Positions 1 to 12,444 are shown, counted from the stretch's first letter. The stretch is DNA of 64,000 bases from Botryotinia globosa (GCA_014898425.1 RCSZ01000005.1:496001-560000); one strand, 5' to 3'. Notes: generated by a model not told the origin, from the letters alone. Program-made: numbers and translations.

Positions 1-1562
1 ACTGATGTTGGAGTTATCGGGCCCGCTGACATAGTTTTGCTGTTTATAGAGATTGCCGGCTGGTTATAAAATGGATAGGGCGAAAGGGTGGACGTGAAAA
101 TGGCAGTCAGTACGCTCAGGACGAGCAAACCAAATGGGAGTAAAGATCTCCACTCCGCTAAGTAACGGGACCATCCTTTATTGACTGGTTTCTCTCGGTT
201 CGCAGGAATCGAATAGGAACCAAGATTCTTGACAACACTAGGTAAACTTGCAGGCTCGTGAAGACCGGTCAAGTAAGCAAGATTTCTGTTCATCTGCCTA
301 GCATCGATGTTCAGGAAAGACGTAAGATCTATTGGTAGACGTTGATGGACAATGCTTCCTCTGCCATTTGTTTCCCGGGATTCTAAGCACATATGAATAG
401 AATGCTGATCTAAAGACATACATTGAGCTTTGTTGAATAACTGCTGGTGTGAGATCACAATCGATGGTATGGTGTGACGACTCATGAATTTTCTGGCGAT
501 GGTTCTAGTGCGTCGTGCTTGTATATCGTCACTATCAGAGCAGTAGAATATTGCCACATGTGGTAATTCCCACTCCGGCTCAACAATAAAATGATCTCTC
601 TCTGGGACAGAATGGTAGCTGTAGTGATCCTCGAGATTTAACTTGATGACATCTGGCTTTTGTGGTTGATCCTCGAATTCCAGGGTTTGAGCAGACAAAC
701 AATCGTCAACCTTGATTTGGTAACCAGATGAGTGCATGAGTTCGATTTCCGGAGTTTTCTCTGAACCAAAAGCAGATACAGGCACAACATTGTATATTTG
801 AGACGAGTTTCTACTTGAACGCTCCTGGCCTTCGACGGAAGCAGTGACAGAGCTTGCAATCTTGTGTATGATATCTTGTTTTGCAGAGTGGCTGCCTACA
901 TAGAGGATGCGGAGTGGGTCTTTGGTCGATAAACCATGCTTGGTCATGGTTTGTCGAATTGTAAGAATTAATTGACTGGGTGGATTTTGCATGTTCAAAT
1001 CCCTCACGGAAGCGGCAGTTTGTTCTTCGGTGAACTCTGCCACTGTATGTTTGACTGATACATTCTCGGCTCCAAGGCTACCAAATGGTTCTTCAAATTC
1101 GATAGATTGTGAGAGCGGGGTATCGGAATCGTCATGCAAGACAGCAGAATTTCGACCGATGGTAGGATTATTGAAAGAATTATTGATCGAGTTATCCAAA
1201 CCAAAGGCAGGAATGGAGGAATCGTGTGTGTATTGATCCCCACTTTCATCACTATTCTCAGTATCTGCAAGGCTCTGCATATCGTCAGGACGACCAAACT
1301 CCACAGAAGCTATCGACTCGGTAGCATTCTCATCATGGCTCTCGTCATCTGTATCGACAAACTCATAAGTAGATTCGGAGAGGTGACTTTCATCAGATGG
1401 GGACTCGCTGAGGGTCGACATATTGTTGTTGGAAGATTGGGTTTCGACCCAAGTAGTTATTCTCGTATCGATAGATGGAGTAGGAAATCGAAAATGGTTG
1501 GAATGTTCTTCAGGATTTGGAGATGTCAAATCTAGAGGCGGGAGTCCGCTGGATGACTCCAT
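1..1562 (-). CDS. Uncharacterized protein with C-terminal membrane helix (partial, runs off the left edge)
   Basis: One uninterrupted reading frame of about 520 codons starts at the ATG at 1562 and is still open at base 1, so the C-terminus is outside the window. I do not recognise the family with certainty. The first ~200 residues are rich in Ser, Asp and Glu and look disordered. A better ordered block follows around residues 200-250 (it contains LRILYVGSHSAKQDIIHKIA), which looks like a beta strand and glycine turn at the start of an alpha/beta domain. Near residue 490 a hydrophobic stretch (LLPFGLLVLSVLTAIF) is a likely membrane anchor. No intron is needed. It could be an organelle- or ER-anchored fungal protein, but no function is claimed. 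The long open frame and its codon regularity make a real gene very likely. Confidence 0.8.
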   Translation of the reverse strand, partial: MESSSGLPPLDLTSPNPEEHSNHFRFPTPSIDTRITTWVETQSSNNNMSTLSESPSDESHLSESTYEFVDTDDESHDENATESIASVEFGRPDDMQSLADTENSDESGDQYTHDSSIPAFGLDNSINNSFNNPTIGRNSAVLHDDSDTPLSQSIEFEEPFGSLGAENVSVKHTVAEFTEEQTAASVRDLNMQNPPSQLILTIRQTMTKHGLSTKDPLRILYVGSHSAKQDIIHKIASSVTASVEGQERSSRNSSQIYNVVPVSAFGSEKTPEIELMHSSGYQIKVDDCLSAQTLEFEDQPQKPDVIKLNLEDHYSYHSVPERDHFIVEPEWELPHVAIFYCSDSDDIQARRTRTIARKFMSRHTIPSIVISHQQLFNKAQCMSLDQHSIHMCLESRETNGRGSIVHQRLPIDLTSFLNIDARQMNRNLAYLTGLHEPASLPSVVKNLGSYSIPANREKPVNKGWSRYLAEWRSLLPFGLLVLSVLTAIFTSTLSPYPFYNQPAISINSKTMSAGPITPTS

Positions 1563-3730
1563 GTCATTAGCTTTTACGATATTATACCGGAACACGAATC
1601 TCGACAAGATGGTATGTGAAAGAAGTGAAATGTGAACGAAGGTCAGGGAGGTCGAATGAGCAAGCAGCTTTCAAGGACACGGGTAAATAACAAAGTCGAC
1701 AAGAAGAAGAGGCAGAAGATGACGAGGAAGAAAGAAAGAAAGAGGGAGACTCCTACTTCTTATTAATCTGAGCTTGATTAAGGTCAAGGATCCCCGAATG
1801 TATAAATTTCTATGGAGAAAGTAGACCGAGTGCCGTAGAATAATAATGGGGAGCAAGAAAGTGGGAGGAGTTAGTTAACTTTTAGTACTTGCCGAATCGT
1901 TTGCCTATTGGCAAATCGAGGTAGGTATGTACAGACAGTAGCCCGGGCTTTTGGTTGACCGTAGAGATAGAGATGGATCAGTGTAAGATTTGGAAGCTGG
2001 AATATTCTGATGGTAAAATTTATGAAGATTTTTGTGTTGCACCTCGTACCAAATATGCACAATGTCTTTTTGTGCTTTTTGAGGGAGTCTCTTTTTTTGC
2101 TGTAATGGTTGTTGTGTTGTGTTGTGTTGTGTTGTGTTGAATACAAGACAAAAGGCGGCAGGTTTATCTCGATATGATGGATTTGGGACTGATTAGGTGA
2201 GACCCACTAGTGACAATGCGGGGTACCCTTATATATGTATATATGTATATATGTATATATTTATGCTAGTGTGTAATTACAATCGTGTAATACAGTCATT
2301 TACACGGTATATAATTATTAAAGCATGATATCTATTCATTACGGTACCTCTCTATTGATTATTAACAACAAATGATTCACATTATAGATATGAAAGGCTA
2401 TTTACTTCTATTATTGATTCAGAATACATCTTATCAAAACCTCCCCTATATTACAGAGTAAAAGGTTCATACGAGTGCATGAACTCATATTCATCATCTG
2501 ATTCATATTTCCAACCCAAATATTGATTGATCCATATATTATGAATCTCTCACCCTCTAAGAATATCCAGAATATATTACGTGCTTATCATGCGAACTTG
2601 AGTATCTATCGACATGCATGCATACATACTCAAGACCAATAATTACCTATCAACCTCAACTCAAGAGATCCAACTCTCCAAGACGTTCCTCTTTGGGGGT
2701 TTCGATGATATATTCAAAATCTTTAAACTCTTCATCTATCAAAGAAAGTTCAATAATATCCTGACAACCTAGCTATTCTACCATCAGACAGATATCTCTC
2801 ATTCTGATCATCTCTCCTCAGATAGATATTCAAGACCCTTCCCTCCCCTCCCTTCTACCCCACCATGCATCAGCCCCACCATACCAGCACATCTCAAGCA
2901 TCTCAAGGCTTATTAATCCACGAGGTATCCATTCTTGAATGATTTTCACTGCACGGACCCAATTCTCAACCTTCTGAGTTTATTAGAGTAAACTGCCTCC
3001 TTTCGCTTAATACAAACCCCGCAATATATACTAGATTACATACCTACTGTAGCTCCTAAGGTTAGATACTCCCACTCGAAAAACAAAGCCTCCCGCTGCT
3101 AAATCAATAAATTCAATACTCCGCTGCGCCAGCACAAGAAATCCCATAAACACACAACTCCGAATACTCCCTCCCATATTAATGGAATTTTCTACGCTTG
3201 CTGTATACTTGCTGTAAATAGTCAACAAAATTATATATACAAGTACCTACTGAGTATAAACACATCCACGGAGAAGATATGCGTCGGTTGACTTGTTTTA
3301 TTTTCTTTTCTTTTTGTATCTATACAGAAATACCTTTCTATACTATCTATCGTGTGCTGGGCATCTAATCAACTACCTGGATAAGTAATAAGTAAAAGGT
3401 TATCATATCCAGATTCGATAATATACCTAACGATGTACTGTTTGTATATTTATATTTATATTTCCTATTCTGTTATTTGCTATCTCCATTCCGCTATCCT
3501 TTTCCTCACTCACCACCGCTAATAAATAAGTAAATATCCATCCATGGATATCATCAATAAACAAAACACAAAAACGGGAATCCCTCTAAGGTTATCATCT
3601 CCAAATAACACCACACATACATAGTCCGTCCGCTCCCCCATCTCACACCAAAAACCCAACACTCCTCCCCTCCTCTCAACCCCCACCACACAACCCGAAA
3701 AATAAAAATGAAGAATCACGGAGCAATTGA
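1563..3730. other. Gene-free stretch with short tandem repeats
   Basis: About 2.2 kb upstream of the partial gene with no supportable coding region. It holds a TGTTG-type pentanucleotide run near 2108-2140 and an ATATGT-type run near 2230-2262. The rest is moderately AT-rich. The part next to 1562 is presumably the leader and promoter of the partial gene. Confidence 0.6.
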
Positions 3731-3830
3731 AGCTCCCTAGCCGGTTCGAACGACTGACCTGACGATAATAGCAAGACGCTTTCGAGAAACACTACTGCAA
3801 TCGTCCGCTCTACCACTGAGCTAAGGAAGC
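3731..3830 (-). tRNA. tRNA-Cys (anticodon GCA) with a 28-nt intron
   Basis: The minus strand folds as a complete cloverleaf. The acceptor stem GCTTCCT pairs with AGGGAGC (one G-T pair). The D arm is GCTC-AGTGGTAGA-GC, the anticodon stem GACGA/TCGTC, and the T arm AGTCG-TTCGAAC-CGGCT. The anticodon loop begins TTGCAG, giving anticodon GCA. The base after the acceptor stem is T (U73), the known identity base of tRNA-Cys. A 28-nt intron sits at the canonical 37/38 position, about 3767-3794. The D and T arms serve as internal polymerase III promoter boxes. A T-run some 20 bases downstream on the minus strand (read as AAAAATAAAAA on +) is the probable terminator. Confidence 0.93.
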
Positions 3831-3959
3831 GATTCTTGTTGTTGTTGTTGTGGACCGAAATTTAGTCTTATAAACTATTTTTTGTATCGAGCGCGCTAGT
3901 CACTGGTCCGTAACCATTTACCAAGTAATATTTTCCCCGTAGTGGCAAAGTGAATATTC

Positions 3960-3983
3960 GAGATGAAGGGAATTCAATAAACT

Positions 3984-4028
<45 letters not shown>

Positions 4029-4620
4029 CATATTTATTAATAATAAATAAAGTATACTATATAAATAAAGTCAGTATTTTTTGTAATCTGTTCAGTATTA
4101 ATTTTGATAAAAAAAAGAAAATAAGGGGTTTGAAAAGCTTTAGAGATTTCAAAATCTTTGAATATTAGAATTGTAAAAAAAGATATAAAAAAAGTGAGTA
4201 TAGAAGCTAAAAGAAGGAAAAAGAGAGCAAGTATAAAAATTAGAAGAAGAAGGGGGGAACAAGTGAAAGAGTTAAAGGGTAAATGAAAGTTATTAATTAA
4301 AAGTTTAAAGGGGAGGGGATTTCTATTTTTATTATTTATTTTTAAATTAAAAACGTTATTATTTTATTATATAATATAAAATATATTAAATAAATAAAAA
4401 AGTAATTCAATTTGAATATAATTTTTTTTAATTAAAACTTGATAACTTTTTAAATTCAAGAATTTTATTAAAACTCTATTAATTAAAATAAGTTTTATAA
4501 ACACGATATAAATTTTTTAATTAACTATTTTAATTTATTAAAAAAAATCCTTTTAATATATAATTGAATATCTAAAATTGTATAATGATTAACAAAATAA
4601 TGATTTCGTTAACCACGGAT
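3960..4620. other. AT-rich island
   Basis: Roughly 660 bases with very little G or C, dominated by A/T homopolymers and TA runs. Such islands in filamentous ascomycetes are commonly remains of repeats mutated by repeat-induced point mutation (C to T). No transposon protein can be recognised in it, so the origin is inferred from composition only. Confidence 0.5.
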
Positions 4621-4782
4621 TCTGTCACCACAGGGTTTATTATTCATATATATTATATATTTGATTCTATATCATATCATCCTTTCGTACCCAATTCTCA
4701 ATCCCAATCCCAAATACCATGTCTATCTATCTCATCTCATCTCAATAACTATCTAATAATCCCCACCCCAAAGCCCCAAAAT

Positions 4783-4985
4783 CTTCTCCTCCTTCTCCTT
4801 CTCCTTCTCCTTCTCCTTCTCCTTCTCCTTCTCCTTCTCCTTCTCCTTCTCCTTCTCCTTCTCCTTCTCCTTCTCCTTCTCCTTCTCCTTCTCCTTCTCC
4901 TTCTCCTTCTCCTTCTCCTTCTCCTTCTCCTTCTCCTTCTCCTTCTCCTTCTCCTTCTCCTTCTCCTTCTCCTTCTCCTCCTCCT
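4783..4985. repeat. Hexanucleotide microsatellite (CTCCTT)n
   Basis: About 33 near-perfect copies of the hexamer CTCCTT, reading as poly-Leu on one strand and Lys-Glu on the other. All C and T lie on the + strand, making a long polypurine/polypyrimidine tract that can adopt triplex structure. The open frames across it are artefacts of the repeat. Confidence 0.95.
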
Positions 4986-5948
4986 CCCCCTTCTCCTCTC
5001 TACTACAATAGACTACAATCCACGATACACCATCCATTCCATCTGATCCATGTGCTTTATCATCGAATACCTAATCCATCTTTCCTCAAAGCGGGGCTGT
5101 TCAAATGATACCTTCTCTTTTTTCTTTCTTTGCTTCTTACTCGTCTCATGGCGGAGTGTACAGATGTATAAAAATCGATAACGACATACCGTACTTACAT
5201 ATAAGCAAGGTGAAGAAAGAGTAAGAAAAAATGAAACTAAGGATCCAAGGTTAAGTCCCAGTAATGCACATAACATCCGTATAGATAGTATAAGGAATAT
5301 ACATGGAGCAGAGACAGAGACACAGGGGCAGAGATATAGATATAGTTATAGTTATAGATAGAGGTAAAGATAAATAAAATTGATAGAATTCATAAAGATA
5401 TACATTCCACCAGAATTGTAAATACAACGACAAGTATAACATAAGGTATCATACCATTTCTAGGTATATTTAGAAATATCAGAAAAGGGTTCAAGCTAAC
5501 AAGCTCATGCTTAGCAAGCGCCATGAATTTTGACTACTCCAAAGCGATCAACCACACCTCTAAATCCCATGCTCAACCCAATAATCCAAAGATAAAAGCA
5601 AACATATAAAGGAGTAAGGTGATTCCTTCCTCCCATCCAAACGCCATCCATCCGATTCCCTAACCCAAGTTCTCGTCCTATTCATACAGTGTAGGTCTTC
5701 ATCTCTCCTCTGCTCTCAGAGCGAGATTATTGATCCTCTTAAATCAATCCCGCGACGTCCGTCTATATATAATGTGTAGAATGTAAGAATGTCTTTTTGC
5801 AATGCAATGATGCGACGTGATAATCGAAGTCATGTATGCTAGTGATGCTAATACAACAAAAGATAACCCCTCTCAGCACCATAAATAGGCACAAGAAATG
5901 AAGTGTCGTCAAATCATCTTTCTCAGAATAGAAACAGAAAACCATCAT

Positions 5949-6883
5949 TCAAAGAACCTGATGTCTAACCAAAACATCCTTTAAAGCTTTCGTATCGAAA
6001 ATCGTATCATCCGGAATCTGATCAATAATATATGTCAAATTCGCAAAAAGATCCCCTTGATTTTTGTAAGCCAATATAGCCGGTACACCTGCATTATCGA
6101 ATTCTATGTCTTCGTAGTGGACGCGTACGAAGTGGACTGTTGGATTTGCGGCAACAAGGGGGAGAAGTGCAGAGTTGATTACTTGAGAGACGTCGCACTA
6201 TGGAATTGTTAGTATATGTATGAAAGTAAAGACGGGATCATATATGTAGGAGAACCAACCTCAGGATCATAGACGAAAACGACAACGACGGTTTCTCTTC
6301 CGACCTTTTCAATGGCGTCGAGATACCCAAGCGCATCTACCTCGTCAAATCTTCCATAACGACGTACACTAGGACTCGTCCTCCTGTTTCTGATGTCTTT
6401 CCCTTCACTCTGCATCTCTACTCGTCGTTGTTGTCTCCACCTCTCCAAGAACTCTTCATCGTCACTCAGCCCTGCCTCACTCCCCGAACCATCCTTAGTG
6501 AAGGTCGCCCTCTTGTCCTCCTTTGTGATTGTATTTCCCCCCAGCTTATTTCTCCAACCCCCCGTCTTCCTCGCCTCTTCATAACTCCTCGCATCGGCAA
6601 TCACCCCCTTAACTCCCGTCGTCCTCCCACTATCAAAATCTCTATGCGGCAACCTCAATGGTTCACTGAGTCCACCCATTCCTCCCGAATTCGATCTGTC
6701 AAACAAAGGCATGTTCATTGTATCTTCTATATTGCGATTGTGGTGTTCTTCTTCTTCGTCCACGTCACTGTTCCTATCAAAGCTATAATCCTTTTCGTCG
6801 TCGGGATGTTCGTGATTTTCGTTTGCAGAAGCTTTTGCAATGATATTGTCAAATTCTTCTTGCGCCGCCGTTTTGCCCGCCAT
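5949..6883 (-). CDS. Phosducin-like protein (PhLP1/BDM-1 class), G-beta-gamma chaperone
   Basis: Two exons: 6883-6260 and 6197-5949. They are joined across a 62-nt intron with a GTTGGT donor, a TACTAAC branch point and a CATAG acceptor, giving 290 residues. The N-terminal half has an acidic linker and a TGVKGVIADARS motif near residues 88-99, the conserved phosducin helix-1 signature (TGPKGVI in most members). An EEFLERWRQQRRVEMQ helix follows. The C-terminal half is the thioredoxin-like fold, crossing the intron (VVVVFVYDPE | CDVSQVIN) and ending at VLVRHQVL. Proteins of this class act with CCT chaperonin to assemble G-beta-gamma; fungal BDM-1 is needed for G-beta accumulation. The G-beta gene is the next gene on this strand. 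Length fits fungal members (about 280 residues). Confidence 0.92.
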
Positions 6884-9779
6884 CTTTCAAAGATTTATAA
6901 CGAAGCAAGGGAGCCACGAGGTCTTGTAATAAGTGAGAAGCTTGAGGATGCTTAGGGCGCTTGAAGGATGTGCAGGGAGGATCGCGTGGAAAGGTAAGGC
7001 GTTGGTATGGATTAGACTTCTAGAAGCGGGAAGACCCTAGTAATTCCTCGCCCAGGTATGAGACGGCAAGCTCGTGTTTTCGGAGACACAGATGATTTTA
7101 TTATTATTTTTATTGCCTTCTCGCCTGTTTGGCGCTGATGATGTAGGTTTGGTTAAGCTGAAATCCAATGGTGCGGTTGGGTTGTAAGAGATTCTTGTGC
7201 AAGGGCCTCGCCTCGTGGTAGGGAAAGGCCGGGGAAAGTATGACAGAGATCTGAGACTTGATTTTCGAAGATGGTTGCATCAGGCAGAGAAGATCATGTA
7301 AGGTAAGGAAGGTTATTGTTTCAAAAATAATCTTACGATAATATGCTTTTTTATTTTTTTGGTCTTGGTGGTATCTTTCCGTTGGTTGTCTGTTAGACAT
7401 CGGCAGGCAGGCATATACTCGACCATTTTCCTTTCTTCTTCTGACTTCCATTCTCAGCACAGCCTCTTTTTCGTAAATGAATAATTGAACCATCCATATT
7501 TGATCAACAGACAGGAAAAGGGCATATAATGGCTATTGCGTTGTTTCCAACAGTCTTCTTTTTCGGTATTCGCGATGAATTTTAAGGGTTATGAACTTGA
7601 GATGATCGAATTTGGAAGTAGATTTTCTTTGATAACCTTGGAAGTTATAACTTATAACCTTGGAATGCTAGGATAAGGCACAGCAAGGTCCGTCGTTGGT
7701 TTTGCGTCCCTAGTACCAGCTGCTAGTTAAGACTCTCCTAGTTGACCGACGACTGGGTTGATACCGTACTCTTTTCTTCTGTCACACATTACCCAGTATT
7801 CATGGAACAAAGTGCGGGAGACGGAGGAGAGGAGAGTACTTTCCACAGGCTCGAGATAGGATTGGCGTCACCGATACGAGGTATTCACATCGATATTCGC
7901 ATCCAAGACCTTGTGTTATGATAATATAATAATAACCTTGAGCCTCGAATCCTATCTTACCGCCACCACACCCTTCCCATCAAATGATTGTCGCCACGAT
8001 AGCCTCGTAGAGAAAGGGACGAGGGACGCGGGTATTTCCTGTACGCAGTATCTAACCTAAACTAAACTAAACTATTAATAGACATCCTCAAGGATTCTGT
8101 GTCTTGTCTTAATGCCATGAGCTTCTTATACCAACCCAACATCCCAACATCCCAAGCATAGACGTACTTCCTCGGGTTTTCTGGAAGTCAATCTTCGTCT
8201 AGCATCCATCCCAATCCTTCTCAGCATGAATCTCCCCTCCCACCTTCCTTGGGACTTTCTGGAAGCAAACGTTCATCTAGCATATCAATCCTTCTCAACG
8301 AAAGAGAATGAATGAAAGAACAAACAAAATCATGTCGGGTCCCCATCCCATTCATCTCTCATGGTTGATGGCTACAACTCTTGCATAGTCATGATCCACA
8401 CTATGTAGAAAATCAGACGTTTCATAATAAGTCGATACATTCGTAACACCTGACCTGACCTTAATATTCCTAATAATCATCCACTGCATCCACACAACAT
8501 CATCATTGTCATCATTGTCATCATCATTGTCATCATCTATCAGGACTCATACTTTTCCATCCTGCGAGTCGTCTCTCTCAAACCTTGAATCTCGAATGTC
8601 AGGTAACAATCTACAGTCCAACTGCCAACCGCCATATCCGAGTTGTAAAGCACACTTACACTAAGGCCTGCAAAACTTTAGTCCCAAGCTACGGTATCAC
8701 CCAACAAGTCTACAGCACCAATGTAGTTTCCCCCCAATGCATCCGTCGCGTCGGCTCTTAGCACATCCAGACTGCAGAAACCACCAAAGTTCCAGCTTTG
8801 ACTGGCTTCAAATATACTTTGCAACTTTGACAGGTCTGACCTCCACCACATACGCACGCACACACACATATCAAACTCACAGCTCTTGCCACAATCCAAC
8901 CTCCAACCTCCAACATTCGTTCATCTCATCCCATTCTCCCTCATCGACGATCTCGTTGTCAAATTATGATGATATCCGTGGATTCCAAGACCAGCCTCCA
9001 GACTCTCGGACTCAATCTCCACCTGGGCATACATCGATATCAATGTCCACGTCCACAATTATCATCAAAGCCTATAGCTATGATCTCATTCACACAACAT
9101 TCATTACACCTCATCAGACTTCATCACACCTCCCCTCACATCACCCGTTCCAGTCCCGCGATTTCCACCTCCAATTACTCTCCCCTATGCATCAGAGAAT
9201 AAATTCAAACAAGCAATCCTCAAACCCATCTCCAAAACTAACACGATGTTCGCTTCGCGAAAAATGCCATAATCCCATCTCCATCTCACCTAAACCCCCT
9301 AACCTAACTATTAGCCGCATACTCCATACACACCAACCGAAGCCGCCCCATAAATTCCATTTAGCCCACCCAGCCCATCGGTAATCCCCTCTCGCGCACA
9401 TAATTGATTCGGCATTGCCGATTACACTGCTGTCAGTCACATCAACCTAGTATTTCCTCTAGTAACTCACTCTCCTCTGCTCTGCTCTTCTCTGCTCTGT
9501 TCTCCTCTGCTCTGCTCTGCATCCATTACATTTTCTTTTTTCCCATCATCCCAACCATCCCAACCACCATCCCTCTCTCTCATCTAAGGGTTATCCAATC
9601 CATCCCATTCATATATTAAACCTACACCACCAGTTTCACATTCCACCTGCATAAACAACACACTTACTCGGCTCAACAAACTCAAACACAGTCTAATTTT
9701 TCTTTCCACCTCTTCTCTTCTCTCCATTACCAATAACTTTGAATCGTATACAAATCTAGATCTACTCGGCGAAATAATT

Positions 9780-10745
9780 GAAGATGTATAGTACAAATTA
9801 GAATTAATTATAACTTTCACAGATTGAAATTAAATAAGTCGAAATTGATTTATATTATATATTATTATAATATTTATAAAATGTCAAATTTTCAGAGAAG
9901 TTAAGATGAAATTGAATAAATTAAAAGCTAATAAATCATTAAATTGAATTAAAAAGTACATGTTTTTTATTACTTTTTTAATTATTAATAGTTCAATTAA
10001 TTTTTATGTTTTTGATATTGAAAATTCGATATATAATTTAATAATAGAATATTTTATAAATAATATCATTTTTTATGAATTCCAATCTTTAATAACTTTC
10101 TTCTATCAAAAGATTAAAAAGAAAACTCTTTAATATATAAAATTTTATATAACTCTTAATAGAAAATCGAAATCTGAAAATATATAATCAAAAGTTGAGA
10201 GAGATATAAGAAATTTAAGAGATTTTATTAAATTATACTTATTTTTACTAACTTGATAATTTTAATATAATATTTCTTTTCTATCATTTATGCAATTTAT
10301 TTGAAACTTTCTAAATATATATAAACTATTTTAATAAACTATATTTTCAAATTATATAAAATTTGATAAAGGTTCATGGAAATTATACAATTTTAACATA
10401 TATTATACATCTTTAATTCTTTTGCCGAGTATTCTTCTCCTCTCATTCACCCACCTATGGAACTTAGCTTCTCCATTAATTCATAATTCCCATGTGAAGA
10501 TGTCCTAATCACCCAGAGCAAATCATCAATATTTCATTCAGATTGTGAATTAAGCCTACCCAGTCAAGATTCATCTTACAATCTCTAGAACTCCTATTTT
10601 TTTTATTTCAAGATAATAATGATATAAAAAAACATACCGAGTTTTTCATCCTAGTTATATTTATTACTTATTATATATATCATTATATATATCAAAACAA
10701 ATTATCTATTTTTCTTTTTTCTATTCTTATTATTATACTATATAT
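9780..10745. other. AT-rich island
   Basis: Nearly one kilobase made up almost wholly of A and T, with sharp boundaries to ordinary sequence on the left and C-rich sequence on the right. Composition is what heavily C-to-T mutated repeats look like in ascomycetes. No protein motif of a transposon remains visible. Confidence 0.5.
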
Positions 10746-10859
10746 TTATTGATATATATTCCCCTCATGTCTTTCCGCTTCAAATACAAACACAAATATA
10801 ATGACCTCCAAAATCTGAAATCTGAAATCCAACATTTCGTCAACCAACCAAACCTTTTG

Positions 10860-12170
10860 CATCCCTCTTCGCTTCTACATATCACTCGAACTAGTATGAC
10901 TACCTCTCCATTGATCCAATATACCTACCCTCCTCCTGTATCTCACATTGCCACTCCAGTCCCGAGTTCCCACTTCTCAATTCCCAATTCCAATCCCCAG
11001 TTATTCACATATACAATGCCCCAGCCCTCCACACAGCCCCGAAAGCTATCAAAGGTATCAAAGGTATCAAAGTTCCCAGGTTCTCAAATTCCCCCTTCCG
11101 CAACCATCCATTCCCTCGCCACCTCTACCTACTCATGCCATCCCATCCTATCCTATCCAAAACCCATAATCACATCCAATCGAATACAATCCAATCATCC
11201 AACCACCCGATCCCAACCCTCCCCGCCCTCTCCCCAAATCCCCATCCACTCTTCCTCTCACATTCATCCGCCAAAAAACCGAATTGTCCTCCTCCCCCCC
11301 TCTCCTTCCCCAATCCACCTGGTTCGTTCAGCAAATGTATTCACCAATTCACCGATTCATCTACTCACATCTCTCTCTTTCACATTCCCATCACCATCCT
11401 CATCCCATCCCCATCTCCTTTCCTCTCATCTCTCCCACCCCTCCCAAAATCCCACCCAAACAACCACTACTACCATCTTCCCATTTTCCACCTCCTCGCC
11501 TACATCAGACTGCCTTATCACCTTACCCATTACCCCCTCTCATGCCCTCTCATACCCTTCCACCCCCTTCCACCCCCTTCAAGAACCGTTCTATTTCCAA
11601 GCGAGCATTCTCATTTCTTCCCTACCCCAGCACCTACACTCCATCACCCCATCACTCTCATCCCCACCCACTCCTTTCAACCCTCCAACATACACGAAAT
11701 CCCTCTACTGATAACCTCAACTTCGACTTCGACTTCAAATCTTACGCTGCATTATAAAACCTCCATTTCATCAAGTTTCTATTCATGTAAGAACAAACCC
11801 AAAATATAGATGCATAACCCGCTTACTCGTGCAACCATCATATCCACCTACCTCCCTATCTATGTATCCCCCCCTTCTCTCTTCCACATTCTCCCTCCAC
11901 CCTCCCTATCCCCTCTCTCCCCCCCCTTACCACACTTACTCCCCTACCATCTTCCCACCCCAAAACCAACCAAAACCAACCAAAATAAACCAAAATAAAC
12001 CAAAACAGCAAATCTCAAGCTTCTCATCAACCATAAACCCATACACAACCCTACCTCACCCCTCTACCCAATCGGGTTCTCCCCTCACACCCTCCCCCCA
12101 ATCCATCCCCCCTTCCCCCCCATTCCACTCAACCCCCCTTCCCAAAACCTAAAAGCAAAAGCAAAAGCAA
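10860..12170. other. G-depleted, C-rich strand-asymmetric tract
   Basis: Over about 1.3 kb the + strand is rich in C, A and T and very poor in G. It includes CCAAC/CCAAAA runs near 11960-12005 and a CAAAAG run near 12150-12170. TGA and TAG stops are therefore rare, and three long overlapping + frames arise that I do not call genes. A weaker form of the same bias is seen at about 8860-9620. Confidence 0.6.
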
Positions 12171-12409
12171 ATTCACACAATCCAAGAAATTCAACACTCC
12201 CAACACAGTTTCTGAATAGCCATTATAACTCATTGATTCAATCCAATTCGACTCAGTTAATTCGATTCTTCACCTAGCCTACTATTCTACAAAAACTTTT
12301 TCAACAAAGACTTGATTAACAAAAAACCACTTCAACTATCAATTCCCCTTTCAAGTATCAGTTCGGTTCCATCCAGACTCCCTATTCCCCAGTCCTACAC
12401 CAAGCCCCG

Positions 12410-12411
<2 letters not shown>

Positions 12412-12442
<31 letters not shown>
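12412..12442. repeat. Poly-A tract, 31 bases
   Basis: An uninterrupted A run of 31 bases on the + strand. It may be a plain homopolymer expansion or the tail of an old retroposed sequence. No target-site duplication was found to decide. Confidence 0.8.

Positions 12443-12444
<2 letters not shown>

Larger units (their letters stand above)
3831..5948. other. Gene-free, AT-rich and repeat-bearing stretch
   Basis: No supportable gene. From about 3960 to 4620 the sequence is almost only A and T with a long TA dinucleotide run near 3989-4017. A pyrimidine microsatellite follows (4783-4985). The remainder to 5948 is ordinary intergenic sequence with a GATATA-type run near 5333-5370. Open frames here come from repeats or base bias. 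Confidence 0.6.

Noticed and set aside
4585..5046. Poly-Leu frame on + and Lys-Glu frame on - across the CTCCTT array
   Set aside because: Pure product of a hexanucleotide repeat.
10749..11809. Long overlapping + frames of 157 to 320 codons, Pro/Ser/His/Thr-rich
   Set aside because: They are open in all three frames at once because the strand almost lacks G. Translations are low complexity and show no domain.
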